From assembly GCA_963842065.1 (NCBI GenBank), contig CAWJEW010000006.1, positions 310,001-374,000 of the forward strand: a DNA stretch of 64,000 nucleotides, in the 5' to 3' direction. Of this stretch, positions 17,913 through 26,789 are shown in pieces (positions within the stretch are counted from its first letter, which is position 1; each line of letters opens with the position of its first letter). Both the position numbers and the translations under genes were made by a program. The DNA is from CAITWD01 sp963842065 (GTDB lineage Bacteria > Actinomycetota > Thermoleophilia > Miltoncostaeales > Miltoncostaeaceae). Under the pieces are notes generated by a model. The model was not told the origin of the DNA and ran no database searches. It saw only the letters and a program-made list of their open reading frames with translations.

Positions 17913-19334
17913 TTGGCAGTCACGCCGAGCGCGCAGTACTCCGTCACGCTCCGCATCGAGATCGATTCGCGCGACCACGGCGCGTTCACGCGCCTTGCCA
18001 CCGCGATCGGCGAGATCGGGGGCGACATCGGTGCCGTCGACCTTGTGTCGACCGCGCAGCACGCGGTAGTACGTGAAATCGTCGTCAACGCCCGAGAGAT
18101 CGACCATGCCGAGCAGATCGTCGCGGCAGCTCGGGCACAGGACGGCGTCAGCGTCCTCGACAGCTGGGATCGTACCTTCCGGCTGCATCGCGGCGGCAAG
18201 ATCGAGCTGTTCGGACGCCTGCCCCTGGAGACGCGCGACGACCTGTCGCTCGCCTACATGCCGGGCGTGGCGGAGGTCTGCAAGGCCATTGCCGACGACC
18301 GCGACAAGGTGTTCGACTACACCATCAAGCGCAACATGGTGGCGGTGATCACCAACGGCACGGCCGTCCTCGGGCTCGGCGACATCGGCGCTGCCGCAGG
18401 CATGCCCGTCATGGAGGGCAAGTCCGCTCTGTTCAAGGAATTCGGCAGCGTCGACTCGTACCCGATCTGCATCGACTCGCACGACCCCAAGCAGATCATT
18501 GAGATCTGCGAGGCGATCGCGCCAGTGTTCGGGGGCATCAACCTTGAGGACATCGCCGCGCCCGTGTGCTTCGAGGTCGAGGACACCCTCAAGGCGCGCC
18601 TGGACATCCCGGTGTTCCATGACGACCAGCACGGCACCGCGGTCGTGGTGCTGGCGGCGCTCGTCAACGCACTCAAGATTACCGGCCAGAAGATAGAAGA
18701 CCTCAGGGTCGTCGTTTCCGGGGTGGGCGCGTCCGGTGTCGCCTGCTCGAAGATCTTGCTCAACGCAGGCGTCCAGAACATCATCGGCTGCGATACGCGC
18801 GGGGCCATCTACGCGGGCCGAACCGAAAACATGAATTTCATGAAGGAGTGGTACGCCGAGCACACCAACCCAGAAGGCATCCGCGGCACGCTTACCGACG
18901 CGGTCAAAGGAGCCAACATGCTCATCGGCCTCTCCGGGCCGGGAACGTTCTCGGTTGACCAGCTGCGTTCGATGGCGACGGACCCGATCGTCTTCGCGAT
19001 GGCCAACCCGACGCCGGAGATCATGCCCGAGGAGGCCGGGCCCCACGTGCGGGTGATGGCGACCGGTCGGTCGGATTATCCAAACCAGATCAACAACGTG
19101 CTGGCGTTCCCCGGCATCTTCCGTGGCGCGCTGGACTGCGGTGCCCGGCAGATCTCCGAGGAGATGAAAGTGGCCGCCGCCCACGCGATCGCGAGCTGCA
19201 TCTCCGACGACGAGCTGCACGAGGATTACATCATCCCGAGCGTGTTCAACCGCACCGTCGCTCCCAAGGTGGCCGACGCGGTCATCCAGCTTGCTCGCGA
19301 GCAGGGCCTGGCCAGGCGCGAGATGGAGGCCTAG
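17913..19334 (+). CDS. NAD-dependent malic enzyme with N-terminal ACT domain
   Basis: Decarboxylates malate to pyruvate with NAD(P) reduction. Residues 1-80 form an ACT-type regulatory domain (SVTLRIEIDSRDHGAF); the catalytic part has LSLAYMPGVAEVCKAI, the VITNGTAVLGLGDIG segment, FHDDQHGTA, and the GVGASGVACSKIL nucleotide site. Start is TTG 17913, chosen because AGGAGG lies 6 nt upstream and an earlier ATG at 17850 would sit within promoter-like sequence. Length 473 aa fits the ACT-fused class. Confidence 0.93.
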   Translation: MAVTPSAQYSVTLRIEIDSRDHGAFTRLATAIGEIGGDIGAVDLVSTAQHAVVREIVVNAREIDHAEQIVAAARAQDGVSVLDSWDRTFRLHRGGKIELFGRLPLETRDDLSLAYMPGVAEVCKAIADDRDKVFDYTIKRNMVAVITNGTAVLGLGDIGAAAGMPVMEGKSALFKEFGSVDSYPICIDSHDPKQIIEICEAIAPVFGGINLEDIAAPVCFEVEDTLKARLDIPVFHDDQHGTAVVVLAALVNALKITGQKIEDLRVVVSGVGASGVACSKILLNAGVQNIIGCDTRGAIYAGRTENMNFMKEWYAEHTNPEGIRGTLTDAVKGANMLIGLSGPGTFSVDQLRSMATDPIVFAMANPTPEIMPEEAGPHVRVMATGRSDYPNQINNVLAFPGIFRGALDCGARQISEEMKVAAAHAIASCISDDELHEDYIIPSVFNRTVAPKVADAVIQLAREQGLARREMEA

Positions 19335-19365
19335 CCCGGAGTTCACCTCGTGAGCCCGATTCTGC

Positions 19366-19451
19366 GGGGACGTGGCGGAATGGTAGACGCGACGGTCTCA
19401 AACACCGTTGGGTGAAAGCCCGTGGGGGTTCGACTCCCCCCGTCCCTACCA
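19366..19451 (+). tRNA. tRNA-Leu (anticodon CAA)
   Basis: Cloverleaf elements: acceptor GGGGACG / CGTCCCT (first pair G-U), D arm around GCGGAATGGTAGACGC, anticodon stem ACGGT/ACCGT with loop CTCAAAC, the long variable arm of a class II tRNA (TGGGTGAAAGCCCGT), T arm GGGGG TTCGACT CCCCC and a gene-encoded CCA. Reads UUG codons. It is intact because the integrated island supplies the 3' end. Confidence 0.93.
19392..19451 (+). repeat. attL: left attachment site in tRNA-Leu
   Basis: The 3' 60 bp of tRNA-Leu (anticodon stem to CCA) recur at 59079-59138 with 58 of 60 identical bases. Together with the integrase next to the right copy, this defines the ends of the island. Confidence 0.92.
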
Positions 19452-19454
19452 TCT

Positions 19455-19481
19455 GAGAACCCGCTGATCTGGCGGGTTCTC
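19455..19481 (+). terminator. Hairpin after attL
   Basis: GAGAACCCGC and GCGGGTTCTC form a perfect 10-bp stem around a 7-nt loop. There is no U-run. It lies on the island side of attL, so it came with the element and replaced the tRNA's own terminator, which is now beyond attR. Confidence 0.6.
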
Positions 19482-20412
19482 GCATATCCGGGCCCGGTCG
19501 TGGCGCTACGCGCTAAATCCGCTCAGGACCGCTCTAGACCGCCTGAAACCGAGGTTGACTGCGACACGACTGCGACCCGGGGCGCCCGCGGCCACCGACG
19601 ATGCTGGAGGAGGCGCGACCGCGGTAACCGGGACTGCCACTGCGACGACGGTTCTGACGCCGCCGCGAAGGACCACTACCGAAGGATCGGCGACCACTAC
19701 CCTCTGCCGTCTGTCCTTCCCCGTGATCGGCTCGGGGTGACTGGCCGCCGGAGTGGTCCCCGCTCCCGGGTTGCGTGCGTTGGGCGCGCACGCGAATCCG
19801 GGCCGCGCCTCCTCTAAACCCCTCGTAGCGCATCGAGGCACGAAAACTGCGGGCGGGGCGCCTTGCTGGCAAGAAACTTGCCGCTCATGCCGAAAAGGGC
19901 TACTGCTGGTGGTACCGCAGGCTCGCACTGGTCCTCCCCGAGCGAGCCTGCACTTGGCGCTCCTCTGGTCGTGTTCGGGGGAACCCACCAGGGGGGCGCC
20001 GCGTGACGTGTCCTGACGAGCGCGCCGGTGCGGCCCCAGTCCCGTGGCACCGCACCGGCCCGATCGACCGCGGATGCGTGATCGGTCGCTCGTAGCGGCT
20101 AGCCAACCCCCAAATTGCCAGAAACGTAACTCCCCGTCCGACGAGGCTCGCACGGTGTTACGCGAGCGGTACCTATCCTCCGGTGCGGTGCGGGCCTGTC
20201 GTCGATCTTGTGCGGCTCAGGCGGGCTGCCGGAGGGGTGCGGGTCGCCACCAGGCAACGTCCGCAACGCGTGACCGGACGGTGCGATGTGCCACCGCCTC
20301 GTAACCGTCGGGCCCGAGTGGGGTTCTAATGTCGGGGCAGCCCCGCCGGCCCATGCACGACGCGGACGGTCGGCGAGGTCCTCGTGGGATGGTGCGTCTA
20401 CGTGGTCTGCAC
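19482..20412. other. Left-end arm region of the island, no clear gene
   Basis: I see no convincing gene in these 930 bp. They hold CCGCTC-type repeats at 19519-19545 followed by TGCGAC motifs (candidate integrase arm sites), a 15-bp palindrome GGCAAGAAACTTGCC at 19868-19882 that could be an operator, and dispersed-repeat copy A (19955-20247). Confidence 0.5.
19955..20247 (+). repeat. Dispersed repeat, copy A (~290 bp)
   Basis: Closely matches 45950-46224, and the match continues at 50005 once the IS21 insertion is removed from copy B. It contains a conserved AT-richer stretch beginning AGCCAACCCCCAAATTG, a short version of which also occurs near 40717-40757. A weak frame starting GTGTTACGCGAGCGG is shared by A and B, but I recognise no protein. 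Confidence 0.85.
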
Positions 20413-20418
20413 TAGGGT
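20413..20418 (+). promoter_or_regulatory. -10 box for leaderless HEPN gene
   Basis: TAGGGT ends 6 nt before GTG 20425, and no ribosome-binding site lies between. This is the same TANNNT-to-start spacing seen at fur, uvrB, polA and mntR in this window. Confidence 0.5.
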
Positions 20419-20424
20419 CGGCTG

Positions 20425-21159
20425 GTGAACGTCGACTGGTGTATCGCCCAGGTGCAGCAGTTCATCGGCTCGTGCGAACAGCACGAGCGCCTATGGATTG
20501 CCGCCGGCAGGGACGAGTCAGCCGACGTCCGCAAAGTGCGCGAGGACATAATGGCCGACATCCCAGTCATCGAGCAGATTGCCGACCAAGCATGGCCCGA
20601 ATGGCGCGAGTGGCAAGAGCTGCGCACCTACATGCCATGGGAATACACGCGGACCCTCGCGCTGGCAAGGAAGGTGCTCGTACAGCTCAGGCGACGGGAA
20701 GAGCTCGCCGAGAATCTCGGGATGGGCGCCCCCAGTCTGTCCGCATCTGCGCTGCATCCCGACGTGTGGCAGGCGGCTGAAAGCCAGTGGCGCCACGATC
20801 ATTTCGGCGACGCCGTTCGGGCCGCATCCCGAAGCGTCAACGCGGCGCTTCAAAGCAAGGTCGGGCGCCGGGACATCAGCGAGGCGCCCCTGATCAGGGA
20901 GTCCTTTAGCCTCGACCGACCGAAGCCGGGCGCGCCACGACTTCGCCTCATGGAGGATGATGAAAGCGACACGTACCGGAACCTTCACTCAGGTGCGATC
21001 AGCTTCGGCGTGGGGTGCTTCACGGCCATCCGGAACGTGCTGAGCCACGAGTATGGCGAGGTCGCAGAACCTCCCCAGCAGCTCGCCTTGGAGTATCTGG
21101 CCGCCTTTAGCATCCTTGCCAGATGGATCGAGGACGCCGAGCGCCTCGACGCACCGTGA
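20425..21159 (+). CDS. TIGR02391 / Hypoth_Ymh protein with HEPN-type motif
   Basis: A 244-aa cytosolic protein. The C-terminal half fits the Hypoth_Ymh (PF09509) pattern: LHPDVWQAAESQWRHDHFGDAVRAA, a middle LIRESFSL segment, then SGAISFGVGCFTAIRNVLSHE. The RNVLSH stretch is an R-x4-H motif, the catalytic signature of HEPN ribonucleases. The first 110 residues are unassigned. Family members often occur with restriction or abortive-infection genes; position beside attL and a GIY-YIG gene suits a defence or toxin role (inference). Confidence 0.72.
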   Translation: MNVDWCIAQVQQFIGSCEQHERLWIAAGRDESADVRKVREDIMADIPVIEQIADQAWPEWREWQELRTYMPWEYTRTLALARKVLVQLRRREELAENLGMGAPSLSASALHPDVWQAAESQWRHDHFGDAVRAASRSVNAALQSKVGRRDISEAPLIRESFSLDRPKPGAPRLRLMEDDESDTYRNLHSGAISFGVGCFTAIRNVLSHEYGEVAEPPQQLALEYLAAFSILARWIEDAERLDAP

Positions 21160-21163
21160 GGCG

Positions 21164-21250
21164 TCAAGAGCCTCGGGGTCGACGAACTGTCCGACGCCGT
21201 CGGCGCTCTTTCGCCAGGAGCGCCCCCAGCGGATCGGTCCCCGGACGCAC
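21164..21250 (-). pseudogene. 3' fragment of a TDPLxAL-type small gene
   Basis: On the minus strand PGTDPLGALLAKERRRRR followed by a stop at 21164-21166 matches the C-terminus of the fragment at 21760-22014 and resembles that of the complete gene at 51580-51855. Upstream sequence belongs to the oppositely oriented GIY-YIG gene, so only about 27 codons survive. Confidence 0.5.
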
Positions 21251-21295
21251 ACCGCGCGACCGTGACCGGCACGAAGGTGTAAATAGGGGCAGGCC

Positions 21296-21748
21296 ATGAC
21301 CAGAGAAACCACGACGGGATTCATCTACGCGCTGGTCGGACCGAACGGCATCCGCTACATCGGCCGGACTACCCGTGACCCGCAGCGGCGCTACCAAGAA
21401 CACAGGGAGTGGGCCGACGCGACTCGCGAGGGCAGAGCCCGCGGCTGGAGGATCGCGTGGAACTCCGTGAACGTCCGCAACTGGTGGGCGTCGCTGGAAG
21501 AAGACCCGGAGATGGTCATCCTCGAAGAGCCGCCGCTGGAGGCGCTTGAGGCCCGCGAGGAGCAGATCATCGCCGAGTACATGGCGGCAGGCCACCCGCT
21601 GACGAACAGAGCACCCCTGGGGATGCGAATCATGGGCCCCGAGTTTCCCCGCGACGATCCGGCTTTGGATCGAATCATCTTGGCCGAGATTCGGTCCGGG
21701 AAGCCCTACCGTGAGGCCAGGCCGCCGATGCCTGGCTTCGACGAGTAG
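21296..21748 (+). CDS. GIY-YIG nuclease-domain protein
   Basis: A 150-aa protein whose first 60 residues carry the GIY-YIG core: GFIYALVGPNGIRYIGRTT, then RYQEHREW. The likely metal-binding Glu lies in EAREEQIIAEY near residue 90. The remaining C-terminal 50 residues have no recognised domain. Such single-domain nucleases occur in mobile elements as homing or repair-like enzymes. It is flanked on both sides by minus-strand TDPLxAL gene tails. Confidence 0.78.
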   Translation: MTRETTTGFIYALVGPNGIRYIGRTTRDPQRRYQEHREWADATREGRARGWRIAWNSVNVRNWWASLEEDPEMVILEEPPLEALEAREEQIIAEYMAAGHPLTNRAPLGMRIMGPEFPRDDPALDRIILAEIRSGKPYREARPPMPGFDE

Positions 21749-21759
21749 CACCGTCACGC

Positions 21760-22014
21760 CTATTTATTCTTGCGTCGCCGCTCGCGGCGCCTCTCCTTGG
21801 CCAGCAGTGCCCGCAGCGGATCCGTCCCGGGCATCGTCCCGCCGACGCCTTTGGCGACGACCGGCAGGTTTCTCATCGTGGCCCTGTCGCCGGAGCGATC
21901 GCGACGCGATTGCGCGAACCGCTCGAGCGGCGTCGACTCGGCCAGGGCGCGCTCGAGGACGCGACGCTGCTCGGCCTCTTCGCTTGCACCAGGGGTTATC
22001 TGGCGGAAATGAAT
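21760..22014 (-). pseudogene. TDPLxAL small gene, N-terminus lost
   Basis: Reads EEAEQRRVLERALAESTPLE, then RDRSGDRATMRNLPVVAKG and GTDPLRALLAKERRRERRR to a TAG at 21760-21762. It aligns with the 91-aa gene at 51580-51855 but lacks its first 15 or so residues: an in-frame TAG lies just upstream and no normal start codon follows it. Function of the family is unknown. Confidence 0.55.
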
Positions 22015-22092
22015 CTACGAGTTGCTTGCGACGGACGACGGTGTGCCGCAGCAGGTCGACAACCTTGGGCGCCGGAGTCAGACTGCTCGCCG

Positions 22093-22407
22093 ATGCGACC
22101 GGTCAGCTTCGCGTATGCGTCCGACCCCGAGAACGTCACGCCGTCCGGTGGGGACTTCTACCTTTGGCGGTACACGCTGCTCTGCGACGACGGGAGCAGG
22201 ATCCAGTCGGTGATCCGGGTCTCCAAGCGCGCCGCCGACGAGGCGAAGCACCACGGTGACGTCTGTCGGCCGGAGGTCGCCGATGCGGCCAATTCCAAGG
22301 GGCAGACGGTGATTCGGGACAGGGTCCTCAATCGGGATGACCCTTGGCTCCATTGGGTCGTACACAGGGACGGCATCATCGAAGACGACTACGCGCTGGA
22401 AGGCTGA
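22093..22407 (+). CDS. Hypothetical protein
   Basis: Unrecognised 104-aa acidic protein (FAYASDPENVTPSGGDFYLW to IIEDDYALEG). The frame is open upstream to 21910, overlapping the TDPLxAL remnant, but the coding character (FYLWRYTLLCDDGSRIQSV) begins after ATG 22093. It stands between two minus-strand TDPLxAL tails. No domain assigned. Confidence 0.5.
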   Translation: MRPVSFAYASDPENVTPSGGDFYLWRYTLLCDDGSRIQSVIRVSKRAADEAKHHGDVCRPEVADAANSKGQTVIRDRVLNRDDPWLHWVVHRDGIIEDDYALEG

Positions 22408-22604
22408 TCTGTCCGAGGCATGCACCGGAGCCGCTGGGCGCGCCGTACCCCCGCGCCGGTCGTTACGAGGCAGCGCGCAGAGCGGATCGGTCCACGCGCG
22501 GCGCTCGTCGATGGGCAGCCCCTTGCGCACCCCACCGGTCAAGACACCTGCTGGGCTGGCCGATGACCTGTGGAAACCATCGTGCAGCCCGGAGGGACCC
22601 AGCA

Positions 22605-25392
22605 GTGGAACAAGAGACCGGGGACGGTATCGAGCGAATCGCCGGAGAGGCAGCGGGAGCAGACCCGACCGATCTTGCGCACACGCTGCGCGGCATTGCC
22701 GCGGCCGCTCGTCAGACGTTGGGTGCCGATCGGGCGTCGTTATACGTCGTCGACCTCGATACTCAGAACGTCGCCGACGTCTACACGACCGAGATCGACC
22801 CGCAGCGGCGGGCGTTTCTCACGCGGTCGATCGGCCACGGCGTGACCACGTTGCCGATCTGGCGAGTCCACCTCGACAGCCTCGATCCGCTATTGGCAAT
22901 CGAGGACATCCGGCACGATCCAGCGATCCCACCCGCCCTGGCCGACCGACTCGGCTCGAGAGCGCTCCTTGGCGTGCGGCTCGAACACGATTCCGTGGTT
23001 CGTGCAGGCAGCGCCGCGCTGCTGGGCACACTGTATTGCAGCTTCGAAGGACCGCGCCGATTCTCCGAGCAGGATCGACGAGCGGCTCGCGGGCTCGCGG
23101 GGCTCGCGACGCTGACCTTGGCGAACGCACGGCTGCAGGCCCAAACCGCCCAGAGCTTCGCCGACGCACGCGGTCTGGCGACCGAACAGGCCGCCCTACG
23201 ACGGGTAGCCACGCGGGTTGCAGCCGACGCGCCACCGAAGGAGGTATTCCGGCAAACCGCCGAGGAGGTCGCCGGGCTGCTCGGTGTCGAACTCGGGCTC
23301 GTTGCCCGCTTCGAGAGCGGGAGGGCGATCTCGGTCGGGTATTGCGGCGCGCCGATCGCGGTCGCGTTTCCCGTCGACGGCGGGGGTGCGCTTGCACAGG
23401 TCGCCCGCACCGGCCAGGTGGCCAGAATCGCCGACTACAAGGTGCTCGCCAATGATCACGTTGGCCGCCTCGTCGAGTCCCGAGGCTACCGGAGCGGCGT
23501 GGCTGCGCCCGTCCGGGTCGGGGGGCAACTCTGGGGCGCACTCCTGGCAGCGACCACACGACCTGCCCCGATCGACGCGGAGGCCGAGGCGCGGCTTGAG
23601 CGGTTTGCGGAGCTGGTGGCGTTGGCGATCGCCAACGCCGAGGCCCAAGCGCGGCTGCTTACCCAGGCGGCAACAGACCCGCTGACCGGCCTTGCCAATC
23701 ACCGCACGTTCTTCGAGCGGCTCGATGCGGAGGTCCGGCGGGCGCGCCGTCACGGAGATGCCCTGAGCCTGGTGATGTTCGATCTGGATCACTTCAAGCG
23801 GGTAAATGACCTGAACGGCCACCTCGCCGGCGACGGCGTGCTCGCCGAGACCGCGATGCGGTTGGCGGAACTGGCCCGCGCAGAAGACGTCATCGCCCGG
23901 ATCGGCGGCGAGGAATTCGCCTGGCTGTTGCCTGACGCGGACGCGCGGGCCGCGTGGCTTGCGGGTGAACGCGGGCGGCGGGCCATCTCTGAGACCGCGT
24001 TCCCGGAGGTCGGGCGGCTGACGGTCTCGGCTGGCGTTGCCGAGCTGCGCGAGGGCATGAGCGTCATTGAGCTCTTCCGGCGCGCCGATGCCGCGCTGTA
24101 CTGGGCCAAGGATCACGGGCGCAACGTCTGCATGCTCCACGCCCCCGAACATGATCAGGCCCTGAGCGCCCGCCCGGCGACCGAGGCGGCGCGTCTCGCG
24201 TCGGGCGTGGGGCGGCTGGTCGCCCTCGCCCACCAGCAGATCGGGCTGACGACCACCGTGCTGAGTGAGTTCCGGGCCGACCGGCTGATCGTCCGCAACG
24301 TGGCCGGCGAGGTCGGCGCGTTCGGGCTCGAGCCGGGTGCGGAGGTGCCACTCGACGATCGCGAGAGGGCGCAGCTGGTCGATGGCAGTCTTCCGTACAT
24401 GATCCGCGACGCCCGCCGTGAACGGGTTGCGCGCGCGCTGCCGCTCGCCCAGTCAGCCGATATCGGCGCCTACGTGGGGGCGTCGGTGACCCTGCCCAAC
24501 GGAGAACTCTACGGCACACTGTCGTGCCTGAGCCGCCGCGCAGAGCCGGGCCTGAGCGCCGGGGACCTGCGCATGTTGCGCATCGTCGCGGGAATCCTCG
24601 CCGAGGAGATTGAGGTCACGGACCGTGCGGAGCGCGTCCATGACGAGAAGCGCGACGGCCTGCAGCGTGTGTTGACCGGGGAGAGCCTCAACATCGTGCT
24701 CCAGCCCATCATCGAGTTGTACGAAGGCCGCGTGCTGGCCGTCGAGGCGCTCAGCCGATTCACCGCGGAACCCCCGCGGCCTCCCGCGCGCCTGGTTCGC
24801 CGACGCGGCAGCCCACGGGTTGGGCGTGGAGTTGGACCTCCTGGCGATCCGGTCGGCGCTGACACAGATTGACAAGGTCCCAGCCGGGGCCCGGCTGTCG
24901 CTCAACACCTCGCCCGCCACGCTCTGCACACCGCAGTTCCTCGACGCCATCGCTGGCGTTCCGGGCGACCGGTTCGCCATCGAGATCACCGAGCACGCAC
25001 CGGTCGAGGACTACGCGCAATTGCGAGCGGCCCTGGGGAGCCTGCGCTCGCGCGGCGCACAACTCATGGTGGACGACGCCGGTGCGGGATTCTCAAGCTT
25101 CCGGCACATCCTCGATCTTCGACCCGACGTCATCAAGCTCGATCTCTCGCTGACCCGCGACATCGACACCGACCCGCTTCGACGTGCATTGGCGGCATCG
25201 TTGCTTGCCTTCGCCGATGAAATCGGCGCCACGATCGTCGCGGAGGGCATCGAGACCTTCGGCGAGCTCAGCGCGCTGCGTGTTCTCGGCGTGCAGCATG
25301 GCCAGGGATTCCTCCTGGCCCGACCCGGGACGGCGCCGGTGCCTGAGCGGCTGGCCCTGCCCGTGCCCGGTGAAGTGGTGGACGCGACGTAG
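22605..25392 (+). pseudogene. GAF-GGDEF-EAL cyclic-di-GMP protein, frameshifted
   Basis: Would make and/or break cyclic-di-GMP. Order: GAF-like (LGADRASLYVVD), second GAF (VELGLVARFESG), GGDEF with active GGEEF and an inhibitory RxxD site (RAED five residues before GGEEF), a third GAF-like stretch, then EAL (VEALSRF, MVDDAGAGFSSF, EGIETF). GTG 22605 has GGAGGG upstream. The frame breaks near 24770: a C5 run (GAACCCCCGCGG) needs one base removed to restore AWFADAAAHGLGVELD. As read, GGDEF is translated but EAL is cut after its first motif. Either a real pseudogene, a phase-variable run, or a sequencing error. Confidence 0.85.
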
Positions 25393-25556
25393 CTGGCGTC
25401 TCACCTGCGCCCTGCCCACCGCAGACCGCGGCGCGACCATCGGGCGGTTTCGCAACAGCGTCGGGCCGGAGCTGTTGAATATTGGGGAGCCCGCCGGCGG
25501 GCCGGCAGTACGACCGTCTGCCGCCGCCGCCCGGCCAGAACCACCGCACCATCCCA

Positions 25557-25883
25557 CTACAGCAGCGGATCGATCGCCAACACGTCGGCGCGACGGCCGA
25601 GCGTCCACGAGGCACCGCCGACGCTGATCTCGTGGACCATCACCTGCGTGGGGTCGTCGCACACGTGCCGCACGGACGCCAAGAACCGTTCGAGCGCAGC
25701 GGGGAAATGAGGCGGCGAGTCGCTGTGCGAACAACGCCGGAGGACGCGGCCCACGATGACACCATCGGGATCCTCGTCCACGACAAAGACCCCCTGAAGA
25801 CGGCCATTTGCGTCGACGCACTTGCTACAGACGACCAACAGATCATTCGGCCCGATGTCCGGCCACTCGCGGGTGCCCCACAC
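25557..25883 (-). CDS. Hypothetical protein
   Basis: 108 residues (NDLLVVCSKCVDANGRLQGV, VVDEDPDGVIVGRVLRR, SVRHVCDDPTQVMVHEISVG). One CxxC pair near residues 19-22. The alternating hydrophobic pattern and balanced codon third positions favour a real gene over a shadow, but I know no family for it. It is convergent with the GGDEF-EAL gene. Confidence 0.5.
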   Translation of the reverse strand: MWGTREWPDIGPNDLLVVCSKCVDANGRLQGVFVVDEDPDGVIVGRVLRRCSHSDSPPHFPAALERFLASVRHVCDDPTQVMVHEISVGGASWTLGRRADVLAIDPLL

Positions 25884-25991
25884 GTTGTGTCCGCCTTTGC
25901 CTTGGGCCCCGATCCTACTGCCCCACAGAAGGGCCGTCTGACGCCTGCTGCGCCTCAGCGGCGCTCCCCGGGGTCGGAATCATCCGCGCCG

Positions 25992-26459
25992 CTACTGACC
26001 GTCCATCGAGACGACCGGCGTACTGCTAGGTGCCTGTCCGGGACATGGACGAACCCCGGACGCCAGGACCGCATACGCGTGCGGTACGTCGCGTCCTGCG
26101 TGCGGATCCGACAGGCACCCGACCAGGCGCTCGGCGGGGATCGTCGCCACCCCGATCGGGCCGTCCTCATCGGGATAGACCCAGAAGTCTGTCGTTGCCT
26201 GGCCGGGCTCGAGGACCTCAGCGGTCGTGCCGTCGCCGTGACGGCATTCGCGGTCGGTGCAGTAGAACACGTGGAGCCTCGCTGCGGTGTCGTTGACGAT
26301 GACCGCACGCGGTGGTGCGTTCGAGGTGAAAAACAGCAGCGAGATCAGCCCGATCAGCACGACGACGGCGCCTGCCCAGGCCGGCCACGCCCACCACGGG
26401 ACACCGCGAATCGCTTTCAGGATTGCCGTGCGACGCTCGTATGCCGACATCGATGCCAC
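25992..26459 (-). CDS. Hypothetical single-pass membrane protein
   Basis: 155 aa. After AYERRTAILKAIRGV one transmembrane helix (about residues 22-45, WAWPAWAGAVVVLIGLISL), then an extracytoplasmic domain with cysteines in FYCTDRECRHGDG and in GCLSDP and RPCPGQ, likely forming disulfides. No known family. The GTG start at 26459 overlaps the preceding small gene's TAG by one base. Confidence 0.6.
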   Translation of the reverse strand: MASMSAYERRTAILKAIRGVPWWAWPAWAGAVVVLIGLISLLFFTSNAPPRAVIVNDTAARLHVFYCTDRECRHGDGTTAEVLEPGQATTDFWVYPDEDGPIGVATIPAERLVGCLSDPHAGRDVPHAYAVLASGVRPCPGQAPSSTPVVSMDGQ

Positions 26460-26638
26460 TAGATCGCGCTGCCCCCCGACCGGTCAACGCGTACGACGGC
26501 ACGCGCGCCCGATAACGCGTGGATATCCGTGTAAGGATTATCGAAGGGCTCGACCACTGCGTGTTGGCCGGTCGGTTGTACGGGAACCGACAGCTGCCCC
26601 GTCGTCGGTGTCGGCGGTCCTACCGGGGCGAAGGCCAT
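26459..26638 (-). CDS. Small hypothetical protein
   Basis: 59 residues from ATG 26638 (MAFAPVGPPTPTTGQLSVP to RVDRSGGSAI). It ends one base into the membrane-protein gene, suggesting one transcript. Its start lies just past a degenerate tRNA-Arg 3' half on the same strand. No known family; could be spurious. Confidence 0.35.
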   Translation of the reverse strand: MAFAPVGPPTPTTGQLSVPVQPTGQHAVVEPFDNPYTDIHALSGARAVVRVDRSGGSAI

Positions 26639-26644
26639 CCTCGA

Positions 26645-26682
26645 CGCTCGAACCTGCGACCTTTGGGTCCGGAGGCCAATTG
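26645..26682 (-). other. Degenerate tRNA-Arg(CCG) 3' fragment
   Basis: Minus strand reads anticodon-loop CTCCGGA in a partly paired stem, then AGGTC and GCAGGTTCGAGC, the variable loop and T arm of a tRNA; the 3' side of the T stem and acceptor are lost. Probably an old attachment-site scar. Chance similarity is possible. Confidence 0.4.
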
Positions 26683-26789
26683 GGCAGGAGATTCGCGGGA
26701 AGCAGCGCGCACACCGAGGAGCTGGCGGTCTGCAGGCCAAGCTCCTAGTAGTCGGCGCTCTGACCTGACCCCGATTCCGGTACCAGCCC

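Noticed and set aside
17745..19346. 533-aa minus-strand frame opposite the malic enzyme.
   Set aside because: Shadow of a well-conserved enzyme; it also runs across the polA promoter.
20425..22604. Integron cassette array with attC sites.
   Set aside because: The repeated segments are gene 3' ends read on the minus strand; I see no RYYYAAC/GTTRRRY pair or attC-like folding arms, and no integron-type integrase insert.
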